Notes: generated from the sequence alone by a model not told the origin. 64,000 nucleotides of DNA from Mycolicibacter arupensis (GCF_002086515.1 NZ_MVHH01000012.1:33918-97917); one strand, 5' to 3'. Numbered from the stretch's first letter, positions 1 through 9,810 are shown. Translations and numbers: made by a program.

Positions 1-1
1 G

Positions 2-1351
2 GAACATGGCCGGCCTGGGTTCTACTGCCGGGTGATCGAGGAAGGTGAAGTGGAGTCCGGCCAGGAAGTCATCAAGGTCAGCGCTGGGCCGGAGCAGATT
101 TCAGTGGCCGAGATCGACGCATTGCTCTACCTGCCCGGACATCCCCGTGACGTGCTGCGGCGGGCGCTGCGCATCCCGGCGCTCAGCCCCGGCTGGAAGC
201 AGTCCCTGCAGGCGCTGTCGAATCGGCCTCAGCAGCAGAAGGGTTCGGCAGGCAACGTCGGTCTGACGGCGACTGCGGCTGCCCCGCCGCCGGCGTGGGC
301 TGGGTTTCGGCGGCTACGCGTCAGTGCGGTCCACGACGAAAGCCGGCACGTTCGATCGATCTCGTTGGCCGACCCGGATGGCGCGCGCTTGCCGGAATGG
401 CTTCCGGGTCAGTCGATCACTGTACGGCTGCATATCCAGGGCAGCGATGCTGTGCTGGTCCGCAACTACTCGCTGTCGAACCGGCCCGGGTCGGCGGACT
501 ACCGGATCAGCGTCAAGCTTGAGCCGCATGGATTGGCCAGCAGTCACCTGCACGCTCACGCTCACCCCGGCGACCTCATCGAGGTGGCTGCACCCCGAGG
601 CGTCTTCTTCCTGGGCGAAGCGGCGTCACCACTGATCTTGGTCTCGGCCGGAGTGGGGGCGACTCCGGTGCTTTCGATGCTGCACCGGCTCGTCGCGACG
701 GGCTCCAAGCGGGAGACCTGGTGGTTGTATGGCGCCCGCAATGGGCGCGAGCACCCGTTCGCCGCGGAGAGTCGCCGTCTGCTGGAGCAATTACCGGTCA
801 GTCATTCGCACATCTTCTACAGTCGTCCAACTTCGCAAGACCGACATGGCGTCGACTTCACCGAGCAGGGCCGGCTATCTGTCTCAGCGATCAGCGGACT
901 TGGTCTGCCACGCGACGCGGACGTCTATCTATGCGGACCTGCGGGTTTCATGAACGACGTCACAGCGGGCCTGGTGGCTTCCGGGCTGGATCCCGCACGG
1001 GTGCACTACGAAATCTTCGGCGCTGCAGCATCTCTCACACCTGGCATCGCAGCGACGCCGATCGCCCCACACCTTCCTGCGGGGGTCCCCGGTCCCGGTC
1101 CCGACATTCATTTCGCCCGCAGTGGGCTCTCGGCGCCTTGGGGGCCACCCAGCACCACCCTGCTCGAGTTCGCCGAAGCCTGCGATATCTCCACCCGGTG
1201 GTCGTGCCGTACCGGGGTGTGCCATAACTGCGAGACGGCCTTGCTGTCGGGGGCAGTCGAATACGATCCGCAGCCCCTGGAACCGCCCGCCGAGGGCAAC
1301 ATCTTGATCTGTTGCTCACGGCCCCGAGGACCAGTCGTGATTGACCTCTGA
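2..1351 (+). CDS. MOSC / ferredoxin-reductase / [2Fe-2S] fusion protein (5' partial)
   Basis: The reading frame is open from base 2 and enters the window mid-gene; a GTG at 32 is internal, because the residues before it (RPGFYCRV) fit the end of a MOSC domain. After about 60 residues of MOSC tail comes a ferredoxin-reductase module with an FAD-binding RNYSLSN motif near residue 144 (counting from the GTG) and an NAD-type GVGATP loop near 207. A plant-type [2Fe-2S] domain follows with CRTGVCHNC (C-x4-C-x2-C) and a last Cys in ICCSRP. Such fusions move electrons from NAD(P)H through flavin to an iron-sulfur centre; the MOSC part suggests a molybdenum-cofactor or sulfur-linked substrate. The substrate is unknown. 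Transcribed toward the DUF4192 gene. Confidence 0.85.
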   Translation, partial: EHGRPGFYCRVIEEGEVESGQEVIKVSAGPEQISVAEIDALLYLPGHPRDVLRRALRIPALSPGWKQSLQALSNRPQQQKGSAGNVGLTATAAAPPPAWAGFRRLRVSAVHDESRHVRSISLADPDGARLPEWLPGQSITVRLHIQGSDAVLVRNYSLSNRPGSADYRISVKLEPHGLASSHLHAHAHPGDLIEVAAPRGVFFLGEAASPLILVSAGVGATPVLSMLHRLVATGSKRETWWLYGARNGREHPFAAESRRLLEQLPVSHSHIFYSRPTSQDRHGVDFTEQGRLSVSAISGLGLPRDADVYLCGPAGFMNDVTAGLVASGLDPARVHYEIFGAAASLTPGIAATPIAPHLPAGVPGPGPDIHFARSGLSAPWGPPSTTLLEFAEACDISTRWSCRTGVCHNCETALLSGAVEYDPQPLEPPAEGNILICCSRPRGPVVIDL

Positions 1352-1456
1352 CGGTCTAGGCCCGTCTATTCACAATCACCGGTTCATCCCCAGCCGGGCA
1401 GTCGGGGACGCCCAGGCGCGCTCTCGGTGACGGGGGTGATGGTCAACGTGGTGGCC

Positions 1457-2518
1457 ATGACAACCACGCAACCGGAATTCACTCTCAATCGGCCAGGATC
1501 CCTCATCGCGGCACTCCCGGCCATCTTGGGCTTCGTCCCGGAGAAATCGCTGATCCTGGTGGCGGTCGACGGCGGTGAACTGGGCTCGGTACTGCGGGTC
1601 GACCTTGCCGATGCGCTTGTCGACATCGCCGGGCGCCTTGCCGAGGTGGCTGCGGCCGCCGCCCCGGCAGCGGCCATCGCGGTGATCGTCGACGCCCAGG
1701 GTGCGCGCTGTCCGGTCTGCAACGACCAACACCGTCGGCTGGTCGCCGCACTGTGCGAGGAGTTGTCAGCGCGCGACATCATGCTGCTGAGCGCCCACGT
1801 GGTTGACCGGATCGCCGCCGGAGGACGGTGGCAATGCGCAGACGGGTGCGGTGCGGGCGGTCGGGTCGATGACCCGGACGCGTCACCGCTGGCGGCCGCC
1901 GCAGTGCTGGAGGGCAGGCGACTCTATGCCCGCCGGGCGGATCTGCAGGCGGTGATCGCCCCGGGCGAAGCCGCGCGTTGCGCCGCGGTGGCCGCGGTGA
2001 TCGACGATGCCGTGGCGCATCGCCGGTCTGAGGGCACGGACACCCGCGATCGGGCCCGCCGCGACGTTGAGCAGGCGCTGGCCGCCGTCGGCGCGCTTGT
2101 CGACGGACGCGAACCGACGGACATCGAGCTGGCCTGGATCGGATGCTCGTTGACCGACGTATACGTCCGGGACACGTTGTGCGCGTTAGCGATAGGAGAA
2201 CATGCTGTGGCAGCTGAAATGCTCTGGTCGGAACTTGCCCGGGCCCTGCCACCGCCGTGGCGGGAAGAGGCGCTCGTCCTGCTGGCGTTCAGCGCCTACG
2301 CGCGTGGCGACGGTCCGCTGGCCGGCGTAGCGCTGGAGGCCGCATTGCGCGGCAGGCCGGAGCATCGGATGGCCGGCCTACTCGACACCGCGTTGCAGTC
2401 GGGGCTGCGGCCCGAACGGATCCGTGGGCTGGCCGACACCGGGTATCGGCTGGCGCAGCAGATGGGGGTTCGACTACCTGGGCGGCAGAGTCAGGGGCTG
2501 GGGCGACGGGCCGGGTGA
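1457..2518 (+). CDS. DUF4192 domain-containing protein
   Basis: A 353-residue protein from ATG 1457; an in-frame GTG at 1427 would add ten residues, but the conserved family start (TLNRPGSLIAALPAILGF) lies just after the ATG. The N-terminal part carries the DUF4192 pattern with GFVPEKSLILVAVDG. The centre has a Cys pair (RCPVCN) and two more Cys in QCADGCGAGG. The rest is helical and alanine-rich. The biochemical function is unknown. It converges with ideR, with only 10 bases between the stop codons. From memory its neighbour relation to ideR matches M. tuberculosis Rv2712c. Confidence 0.85.
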   Translation: MTTTQPEFTLNRPGSLIAALPAILGFVPEKSLILVAVDGGELGSVLRVDLADALVDIAGRLAEVAAAAAPAAAIAVIVDAQGARCPVCNDQHRRLVAALCEELSARDIMLLSAHVVDRIAAGGRWQCADGCGAGGRVDDPDASPLAAAAVLEGRRLYARRADLQAVIAPGEAARCAAVAAVIDDAVAHRRSEGTDTRDRARRDVEQALAAVGALVDGREPTDIELAWIGCSLTDVYVRDTLCALAIGEHAVAAEMLWSELARALPPPWREEALVLLAFSAYARGDGPLAGVALEAALRGRPEHRMAGLLDTALQSGLRPERIRGLADTGYRLAQQMGVRLPGRQSQGLGRRAG

Positions 2519-2528
2519 GGCGGCGTGT

Positions 2529-3221
2529 TCACACCTTCTGGACCTTCACCGCGTGCGCCATTTCGTAGGGCAGGCTCACGTCAGCGTGTCCGGGAATCAC
2601 GATGGTTACGCCGTCATCACCGTCGGCCTGCACGGTCACCCGGGCGTTGGGCACCACACCGGCCTCCTTGAGCCGGGTGATCAGGTCGATGTCGCCCTGG
2701 ACGTGTTCGGTCAGCTGGCGAACGACGACCGCGACGGGGGAGCCGGCCGGCAACTCCGTCAGCCGTACCAGATCGGAATCCCAGCCGCCGGCGTCCGCGC
2801 CGAAGCCGAGGTCGGGCAGACCAGGAATGGGGTTGCCGAAAGGCGACGTCGTCGGGTTGTCGAGAACCTGAACCAGGCGCCGTTCGACGTCTTCGCTCAT
2901 CACGTGTTCCCAGCGGCAGGCCTCAGCGTGCACTTCTTCGAGGGGCAGGCCGATAACGTCGACCAGCAGGCGCTCGGCCAGCCGATGCTTGCGCATCACC
3001 GAGACCGCCAGCGTGCGTCCCTTTTCGGTGAGTTCCAGGTGCCGGTCGCCGGCCACCTTCAACAGGCCGTCGCGCTCCATCCGAGATACCGTCTGGCTGA
3101 CAGTTGGGCCACTTTGTTCCAGCCGCTCGGCTATCCGCGCCCGCAGCGGGGTGACACCCTCTTCCTCAAGGTCGTAGATCGTCCTGAGGTACATCTCGGT
3201 GGTATCAACCAAGTCATTCAT
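2529..3221 (-). CDS. ideR: Iron-dependent repressor IdeR (DtxR family)
   Basis: A 230-residue DtxR-family regulator, the same length as M. tuberculosis IdeR. ATG 3221 gives the canonical MNDLVDTTEMYL start; upstream in-frame codons would add an unrelated extension. The winged helix lies at residues 1-60, the dimerisation and metal-binding domain at about 65-140 and an SH3-like domain at the C terminus. Known metal ligands are all present: Met10, Cys102, Glu105 and His106 for one site, His79, Glu83 and His98 for the other. Bound to Fe(II), IdeR represses siderophore synthesis and uptake genes and activates iron storage genes. It follows sigB in the same direction, separated by a hairpin. Confidence 0.97.
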   Translation of the reverse strand: MNDLVDTTEMYLRTIYDLEEEGVTPLRARIAERLEQSGPTVSQTVSRMERDGLLKVAGDRHLELTEKGRTLAVSVMRKHRLAERLLVDVIGLPLEEVHAEACRWEHVMSEDVERRLVQVLDNPTTSPFGNPIPGLPDLGFGADAGGWDSDLVRLTELPAGSPVAVVVRQLTEHVQGDIDLITRLKEAGVVPNARVTVQADGDDGVTIVIPGHADVSLPYEMAHAVKVQKV

Positions 3222-3295
3222 TCGGCACCTTCCGTCGCAGCTGAGTCTACTTCGCAAGCCAAGGACACGGTGAGAGCGACGTACGGACGACGCAA

Positions 3296-3331
3296 CTCCG
3301 GCGGGCCACCGAGATCGGCGGCCCGCCGGAG
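3296..3331 (-). terminator. GC-rich hairpin after sigB
   Basis: Perfect 12-bp arms (CTCCGGCGGGCC and its complement) flank a 12-base loop, starting 25 bases past the sigB stop and ending 75 bases before the ideR start. There is no U-tract, as is common for mycobacterial terminator hairpins. It probably separates sigB transcription from ideR. Confidence 0.6.
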
Positions 3332-3355
3332 CGGAACTGGCGGCCCTGGGCCGGG

Positions 3356-4321
3356 TCAGCTGGCGTAGGAGCGCAGCCGATCGGCGCGCTCGCCGTGGCG
3401 CAGCTTGGCCATGACCTCGCGTTCGATCTGGCGGACCCGCTCCCGGGACAGGCCGAACAGCTTGCCGATCTGGTCCAACGTGCGCGGCTGGCCGTCATCC
3501 AGGCCGAATCGCAGGCGGATCACCTGGTGCTCACGCTCGTCCAGGGTTGCCAACACACTGCGGATATCGGTGTGCAGCAGCTCGGAGATCACCGCGTTCT
3601 CCGCGGACATCGCCTCAGAGTCCTCGATGAAGTCGCCCAAGGGCGCCTCCTCGTCGGAGCCGACCGGCATGTCGAGGCTGACCGGGTCACGGCTGTGCTC
3701 CAACAGATCGCTGATCTTCTCCGCTGGGATACCTGACTCTGCGGCCAACTCTTCATCAGTGGCTTCGCGCCCCAGCTGCTGGTGCATCTCACGCTTGATC
3801 CGTGCCAGCTTGTTGACCTGCTCGACCAGGTGGACAGGAAGCCTGATGGTGCGGCTCTGGTCTGCCATGCCGCGAGTGATCGCCTGGCGAATCCACCAGG
3901 TTGCGTAGGTGGAGAATTTGAAGCCCTTGGCATAGTCGAACTTCTCCATGGCGCGGATCAGTCCGAGATTGCCCTCCTGAATCAGATCCAGCAAGGGCAT
4001 GCCGCGGCCGGTGTAGCGCTTGGCCAGTGAAACCACCAGGCGAAGGTTTGCCTCGAGCAGGTGCCGGCGGGCGGCTTCACCGTCGCGTACCACCTCCGCC
4101 AATTCACGTTTGCGCTTCTCGCCGAAGCGCTTGCGGGTGTCGAGTAGGTGCTGAGCGTACAAGCCGGCTTCGATCCGCTTGGCGAGCTCCACCTCGTCGG
4201 CGGCGTTGAGCAAGGCCGTCTTGCCGATACCGTTGAGGTACACACGCACCAAGTCGGCGGCTGGGCTCTGTGAGTCCAGGTCACCGTCGATCCGGCTGGT
4301 GGTGGCGTCTGCCTTTGCCAT
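3356..4321 (-). CDS. sigB: RNA polymerase sigma factor SigB
   Basis: A 321-residue group 2 sigma-70 factor without the long SigA N-terminal extension. Region 1.2 ([15 protein letters not shown]) is at about 24-38, region 2 with [15 protein letters not shown] at about 135-150, region 3 in the middle and region 4 with the [22 protein letters not shown] at the C terminus. SigB is the principal-like sigma factor used in stress and stationary phase. ATG 4321 is preceded by GGGAGG. A promoter of the ECF type lies just upstream (4363-4389), consistent with known SigE/SigH control of mycobacterial sigB. ideR follows on the same strand. Confidence 0.96.
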   Translation of the reverse strand: MAKADATTSRIDGDLDSQSPAADLVRVYLNGIGKTALLNAADEVELAKRIEAGLYAQHLLDTRKRFGEKRKRELAEVVRDGEAARRHLLEANLRLVVSLAKRYTGRGMPLLDLIQEGNLGLIRAMEKFDYAKGFKFSTYATWWIRQAITRGMADQSRTIRLPVHLVEQVNKLARIKREMHQQLGREATDEELAAESGIPAEKISDLLEHSRDPVSLDMPVGSDEEAPLGDFIEDSEAMSAENAVISELLHTDIRSVLATLDEREHQVIRLRFGLDDGQPRTLDQIGKLFGLSRERVRQIEREVMAKLRHGERADRLRSYAS

Positions 4322-4362
4322 TGCGGGCCTCCCGTTGATCGGCTTCAGCTGTCACACGTGTT

Positions 4363-4389
4363 AACGCGGAACACGGGTGCAGAGTTCCC
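4363..4389 (-). promoter_or_regulatory. ECF-type (SigE/SigH-like) promoter for sigB
   Basis: On the minus strand GGGAAC (4389-4384) is followed after exactly 17 bases by CGTT (4366-4363). This fits the mycobacterial GGAAC-N16-18-GTT pattern recognised by SigE, SigH and SigL. It would start transcription roughly 35 bases before the sigB ATG. Confidence 0.7.
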
Positions 4390-4450
4390 GGCCGATCGCA
4401 TTTCCACACCACCTGACGTGCGGAAATACGGCGATGACTTTGAGAATGTG

Positions 4451-4867
4451 CTAAGAACCTGTACCGTACGGCGCTTCGCCGCCGGTCTCACCGCCCGATT
4501 TGGGGGATTCCGGGTGCTTCGGCCTTTCCAGGGCGGGCCTGGTGCCGGTGGGGAACAGGGGAGTGCGAGTGGGGGCCGCTTCGTAACGGCGGGGTTCCTC
4601 GGCGCTACGCGGCGGCCGATCGTTGGCGATCAGCACCGCCATCCATGGCAGCGGTATCGAGGCGACCAGGATCAGGACCGAGATCAGACCGTTGTGCCAC
4701 ATCCCGTAGGCGATCGCAGCAAGAATCAGCGCAGGCACCCGAAACGCCATCAGTGTCAGATACTTGCGTACCCGCTCGCGGTGCTGTTGTTCGAAGGACG
4801 GAGCGGCCGCGGTGATCAAGACCGGCCGACCCTCGTCGTCGAACCCCAGCTCCGGGCCGTGCCTCAT
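4451..4867 (-). CDS. DUF3099 membrane protein
   Basis: A 138-residue protein from ATG 4867; an in-frame ATG at 4885 is six codons upstream, but conserved sequence begins at MRHGPELGFDDEG. The N terminus resembles the DUF3099 family (PVLITAAAPSFEQQHRERVRKYL) and is followed by two membrane segments at about residues 40-58 and 63-82. The C-terminal 50 residues are proline- and charge-rich and probably cytosolic. Function unknown. It lies between sigB and the divergently transcribed DUF3039 gene. Confidence 0.8.
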   Translation of the reverse strand: MRHGPELGFDDEGRPVLITAAAPSFEQQHRERVRKYLTLMAFRVPALILAAIAYGMWHNGLISVLILVASIPLPWMAVLIANDRPPRSAEEPRRYEAAPTRTPLFPTGTRPALERPKHPESPKSGGETGGEAPYGTGS

Positions 4868-4945
4868 CACTCCACTGTCCCACATGCCTGCTTCGATGGC
4901 ACGAGGGGTTTTGGATCACCTCCGGTTCTGGGCACAATGGTGACC

Positions 4946-5191
4946 ATGGGCACAGAGACCGACACCCTTGAGCGCACCGATTCCGAGGAACGCGTCGACG
5001 ACGGGAACGATGGCGACACCCCGAAGCACTTCCACTACGTCAAGAAGGACAAGATCGCCGAGAGCGCGGTCATGGGTACGCACGTGGTGGCGCTGTGCGG
5101 GGAGGTCTTTCCCGTCACCAAGTCGGCCAAGCCGGGCTCGCCGGTCTGCCCGGACTGCAAGCGGATCTACGCGACCCTCAAACAGGCTTGA
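4946..5191 (+). CDS. DUF3039 domain-containing small protein
   Basis: An 81-residue protein; ATG 4946 was chosen, with ATG 4937 three codons upstream as an alternative. The conserved core is HFHYVKKDKIAESAVMGTHVVALCGEVFP, ending in PVCPDCKRIY. The Cys in ALCGE and the C-x2-C pair look like a zinc-binding arrangement. The N terminus is acidic. The function is unknown, but the family is highly conserved in actinobacteria. Its last 14 bases overlap the 3' end of the convergent BrkB/YihY gene. Confidence 0.85.
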   Translation: MGTETDTLERTDSEERVDDGNDGDTPKHFHYVKKDKIAESAVMGTHVVALCGEVFPVTKSAKPGSPVCPDCKRIYATLKQA

Positions 5192-6125
5192 CCGTATCGG
5201 TGTTATCGCCGGCCTGACCGGCCCGCGAGACCACCCAGGTCCGCAACTGGTGCAGATGCGTGGACTGCGCCGGCCATTCCTCTTGGACGGCGGCATTCAG
5301 CTCAGCACCCAGCATGATGGCGAATCCGAGCAGGAACGCGAACAGTAGGAAAGCGATCGGCGTTGCCAACGCACCGTAGGTGTAGCCGGTACTGGTGATG
5401 TAGCGCAGGTAGATCCGCAGCCCCATAGTCGCCACCACGAACACCGTGGTGGCCAGCAGGGCGCCGAACACCAGGCGGTGTGACGGCAGTGGCTTGGGCA
5501 GCGACACCCGGTAGAGGACGGTCACGGCCAGCCACAGGCCCAGCACGAGGGCCGGGTAATAGCCGAACCGCAATACATCTGTCCACTGCGCCGGGAGGCG
5601 CTCGGCCACCGCATGCGGTCCCAGCGCCGCCAGAGGCGCAGTCGCCACCGCGATCATCAGCATCGCGACATACAGACCCAGGGCGAAGAAGCGTTGTCGC
5701 ACCGGATGCCGCAGTGGGGTCTGATCGTGGGCCTCGACCACCGAATCGACAAAGGCCGAGATTGCCGAAGACCCGGCCCACAGCGAGATCACAAAACCCA
5801 GCGAGACCACCTCGCCTCTGGCGTTGGCCACGATGTCGCGCACGGTCGGCTCGATGATCTCCACCACGACGTTCTTGGAGAAGAAGCTGCTGGCCATGCC
5901 GATCAGCCGGTCCTGGATGGTCGCCAGAGTGTCCGGTCCGAATAGTGGCGCCACGTAGGACAGACTGCCCAACATTCCCAGCAGCAACGGCGGCAGCGAC
6001 AACACCGACCAGAAGCCCGCCTGCGCCGACTCGGCGAAGATCGAGTCGTCCCAGCTCTTCGTCAAGGTCCGCCGTGCAATACGCAGCAGGTGATGACGGG
6101 AGGCTTTGGGGATCTGGTCACTCAT
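5178..6125 (-). CDS. YihY/BrkB family inner-membrane protein
   Basis: A 315-residue polytopic membrane protein. ATG 6125 (MSDQIPKASRHHLL) was chosen over a start two codons upstream. The N-terminal region (WDDSIFAESAQAGFWSVLSLPPLL) is characteristic of the YihY/BrkB family, once misannotated as RNase BN. About six membrane segments follow, including LGFVISLWAGSSAISAF and the C-terminal TPIAFLLFAFLLGFAIMLGAELN. The C-terminal tail is cytosolic. The transport substrate is unknown. It converges with the DUF3039 gene with a 14-base overlap. Confidence 0.88.
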   Translation of the reverse strand: MSDQIPKASRHHLLRIARRTLTKSWDDSIFAESAQAGFWSVLSLPPLLLGMLGSLSYVAPLFGPDTLATIQDRLIGMASSFFSKNVVVEIIEPTVRDIVANARGEVVSLGFVISLWAGSSAISAFVDSVVEAHDQTPLRHPVRQRFFALGLYVAMLMIAVATAPLAALGPHAVAERLPAQWTDVLRFGYYPALVLGLWLAVTVLYRVSLPKPLPSHRLVFGALLATTVFVVATMGLRIYLRYITSTGYTYGALATPIAFLLFAFLLGFAIMLGAELNAAVQEEWPAQSTHLHQLRTWVVSRAGQAGDNTDTVKPV

Positions 6126-6200
6126 GACCAACCCAGCATTCCTGACAAGCGCTGCTATCGCACAATCGGCGCAGCCGGGCGTGTTGCGTCTGGTTCCCGG

Positions 6201-6395
6201 TTACGCCTCAGTCGACGCACTGACCTGAATCACGGCGGCCAGCTCGATCAGCTTGGCCTCGTGTTCGTTGGCGTGGTGCTGGCAGAAGAGAAGTTCGGCT
6301 CCGGAGGGCAGTGTGGCGCGTACCCGAGCGGCTGCGCCGCACCGGTCGCATCGATCAGCCCGAGTGAGTTCAGGACTGGTCAGAGTCGCGTTCAT
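6201..6395 (-). CDS. DUF7455-like small zinc-ribbon protein
   Basis: A 64-residue protein from ATG 6395, preceded by a strong GGAGGAG. It has CDRCGAAARVRATLPSG followed by LLFCQHHANEHEAKL, so a C-x2-C pair is combined with C-x-H-H and further His residues. This is typical of the actinobacterial DUF7455 proteins, which probably bind one zinc. The reading frame stays open far upstream, but only this part is conserved. No function is known. It is divergent from the DUF952 gene. Confidence 0.85.
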   Translation of the reverse strand: MNATLTSPELTRADRCDRCGAAARVRATLPSGAELLFCQHHANEHEAKLIELAAVIQVSASTEA

Positions 6396-6514
6396 GGGCT
6401 CCTCCGTTCTCGCGGTTGTCGTCAAGTGTGTCAGACGCTGGGGAGTTCGGCGTTGTTCCCCGCTTCGGCTGTGTCGTGTCTCACCCCGGAAACCCGTGCG
6501 GCAGGATCGGTGCC

Positions 6515-6868
6515 ATGAAGCCCGCCGAGATCTTCGTGCACCTCTGTAGCGTCGGCGACTGGGCCCAGGCGCAGGCGTCTGGCGCGCTGCGTCCGGAGTC
6601 GTTGGACAGTGTCGGGTTCGTTCATCTGTCGACTCCGCAGCAGGTTCACCTGCCCGCAAATCGTCTCTATCGAGGGCGTACGGATCTGGTGTTGCTGCAG
6701 GTCGATCCGGTCAGAGTCGGCGCGCCGGTGCGTTGGGAGCCGGGTGTCCCCGGCGATCCGGAGGCGATGCTGTTTCCCCATCTGTACGGGCCCTTGCCCG
6801 TCGAAGCGGTGGTCGGTGTCAGCGAGTATCGGCCTGGCCCGGACGGTGATTTCGGCTCGCCCGATTGA
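6515..6868 (+). CDS. DUF952 domain-containing protein
   Basis: A 117-residue protein starting at ATG 6515 with MKPAEIFVHLCSVGDWAQAQ. The family pattern is clear: an HLCS/DW start, GFVHLSTPQQVHLPANRLY in the middle, and the end motif FPHLYGPLPVEAVVGV. DUF952 proteins are distant relatives of the ADP-ribosyl transferase-like fold, but no enzyme activity is established. Its 3' end overlaps a weakly supported opposite-strand ORF by 50 bases. Confidence 0.88.
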   Translation: MKPAEIFVHLCSVGDWAQAQASGALRPESLDSVGFVHLSTPQQVHLPANRLYRGRTDLVLLQVDPVRVGAPVRWEPGVPGDPEAMLFPHLYGPLPVEAVVGVSEYRPGPDGDFGSPD

Positions 6869-7106
6869 GGTTGATCGGGGTGGTCGGCTTGGCCGCCGAT
6901 GCCCGGGTCAGTTCGCTACGGGCGAACGTCGTCTGCGCCCTGTTGATCAGCACTGCGGGCACCTTCGGCCAGGCGCCGGCCACGGCGTTGATCGCTTCGA
7001 GGACAGCGGGATTGAGGTCGGCCTCGGGCGGAACCCGGTGGCCATGGGTGGCGGCACGCTTGAGCAGCGCGGCGAAAGTCTGAGGCGACGCGTCATCCGG
7101 CGGCAT
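6819..7106 (-). CDS. Hypothetical protein
   Basis: A possible 95-residue protein starting MPPDDASPQTFAALL at ATG 7106; an in-frame ATG at 7130 is eight codons upstream. I recognise no domain. The centre (ADLNPAVLEAINAVAGAWPKVPAV) reads as plausible helices, while the C-terminal 17 codons are antisense to the DUF952 gene. Both possible starts lie inside a perfect hairpin (7102-7133). It follows the methyltransferase gene on the same strand. It may be real or a chance frame. Confidence 0.4.
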   Translation of the reverse strand: MPPDDASPQTFAALLKRAATHGHRVPPEADLNPAVLEAINAVAGAWPKVPAVLINRAQTTFARSELTRASAAKPTTPINLNRASRNHRPGQADTR

Positions 7107-7133
7107 GCTCGGCGATCCTACGCCGAGCATGCC
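7102..7133 (-). terminator. Perfect 13-bp hairpin after the methyltransferase gene
   Basis: Arms GGCATGCTCGGCG and its exact complement flank a 6-base loop, starting 12 bases past the methyltransferase stop at 7145. There is no U-tract. It probably acts as a terminator; if the 95-residue ORF is real, the hairpin also covers its start codon. Confidence 0.6.
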
Positions 7134-7144
7134 GGGACCGGCTT

Positions 7145-8227
7145 TCAGACAGCCCGGGCTTCGACGATCGCCAGCGGGCTGGTGGTGGGGACCACCCGCA
7201 CCAGTTCGAATCCAGCTTTGGACAGCAGCTCTGCGTACTGGCGCCGGGTCCGCTCCTGCCCGCCCGCGGCAACCAACATCTCGAGGTCGAGTACCAGGCC
7301 AAGATGCGGGGGCGCTCCTTCGGGCAGCACCATCTCGAACAGCAGTACCTTGCCGCCGGGCGCGATGGCGGTGCGGACATTGCGCAGGATCTCCAGAGAC
7401 TGTTCGTCGTCCCAGTCATGGATGACCGTCTTGAGCAGATAGGTGTCGCCGCCGGCGGGGACGGACTCGAAAAACGATCCACCGCGGACCTCGCAGCGCG
7501 CTGTCACCCCGGCTGCGGCCATGGCCGCACCGGAGCCGGCCACCACTTGGGGCAGGTCGAACAGCACGCCGCGGGCCTGAGGGGCCGCACGCAGCACCTC
7601 CGCAAGCAGCGCGCCGTGGCCGCCGCCCACGTCCACGATCAGCTTGCTGCGGCTGAAATCGTATGCCGGGACGGCGCTTTCGATGGCAACCGCAGAAGCC
7701 CCGGTCATGGCACGGTTGAAGACCTGAGCCAATTCCGGGTCGGTGTCCAGGTAGTCAAAGATGGGCATGCCGCGAACTTTGCCGACGGCGGTCTCGCCGG
7801 TCCGCACGGAGTGCTCCAGATGTGACCAGTGTTCCCGGTGGGCTGGGTCACCGATGAACGCGATCATCGGTGCCACGCTGCCCGGATTGTCCGAGAGCAG
7901 CGTCCGTCCCAGCCGGGTCAGGCCGAAGCGGCCGTCACGGCCAAGGGTGAACACCGACTGGCTGGCCAGAGCGCGCATCAGGCGATAGGTGGCGCCCGGG
8001 TGGGTGTTCACCCGCTGGGCGACCTGTTCGGCGGTCAGGGGTCCGTCGCGGAGCGCGTCGGCGATGCCCAGCCGTACCGCGGCAGCCAGCGCCTGTCCCA
8101 CCCAGGGGCCGAACGCCAGTTCCAGGACGGCGACCGAAGCGGGGACCGTGGCCTGGCGGAGACGCTGCAGGCCGCCGCGAAACGCGTTGACCGCGTTGAG
8201 CACCGCTGCCGGAGGAGTTGGGGCCAT
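7145..8227 (-). CDS. SAM-dependent O-methyltransferase (acetylserotonin/hydroxyneurosporene type)
   Basis: A 360-residue small-molecule methyltransferase. Residues about 30-110 form the winged-helix dimerisation domain (GPWVGQALAAAVRLGIADAL, then GATYRLMRALAS). The Rossmann domain has the SAM motif VDVGGGHGALLAEVL near 200-215, FDLPQV, and HDWDDEQ near 275, where His would be the catalytic base of this family. ATG 8227 lies 11 bases past the sigA stop on the same strand, so it may be co-transcribed with sigA. The substrate is unknown; quinone-like or polyketide hydroxyls are common in the family. A hairpin follows. Confidence 0.88.
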   Translation of the reverse strand: MAPTPPAAVLNAVNAFRGGLQRLRQATVPASVAVLELAFGPWVGQALAAAVRLGIADALRDGPLTAEQVAQRVNTHPGATYRLMRALASQSVFTLGRDGRFGLTRLGRTLLSDNPGSVAPMIAFIGDPAHREHWSHLEHSVRTGETAVGKVRGMPIFDYLDTDPELAQVFNRAMTGASAVAIESAVPAYDFSRSKLIVDVGGGHGALLAEVLRAAPQARGVLFDLPQVVAGSGAAMAAAGVTARCEVRGGSFFESVPAGGDTYLLKTVIHDWDDEQSLEILRNVRTAIAPGGKVLLFEMVLPEGAPPHLGLVLDLEMLVAAGGQERTRRQYAELLSKAGFELVRVVPTTSPLAIVEARAV

Positions 8228-8238
8228 GTCCGTGGGGG

Positions 8239-9753
<1,515 letters not shown>

Positions 9754-9776
9754 GTCACGCCCTTCGGTCGGACTGA

Positions 9777-9810
9777 ACTTTCGGTTGCAGCGTCGTGCGC
9801 AACCGAAAGT
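9777..9810 (-). promoter_or_regulatory. Inverted repeat in the sigA leader
   Basis: Perfect 12-bp arms (ACTTTCGGTTGC and its complement) flank a 10-base loop. The element ends 23 bases before the sigA GTG, so it would fold in the 5' leader of the mRNA, or act as an operator. A TACAAT hexamer on the minus strand at 9901-9896 is a possible -10 upstream of it. The rest of the 186-base gap to ppgK shows nothing else clear. Confidence 0.55.

Noticed and set aside
2424..3368. 314-residue plus-strand frame over ideR
   Set aside because: Shadow of ideR, which has every expected metal ligand.
4358..4945. Long upstream extension of the DUF3039 frame
   Set aside because: The added residues are antisense to the DUF3099 gene and lack any domain; the conserved protein begins at the ATG near 4946.
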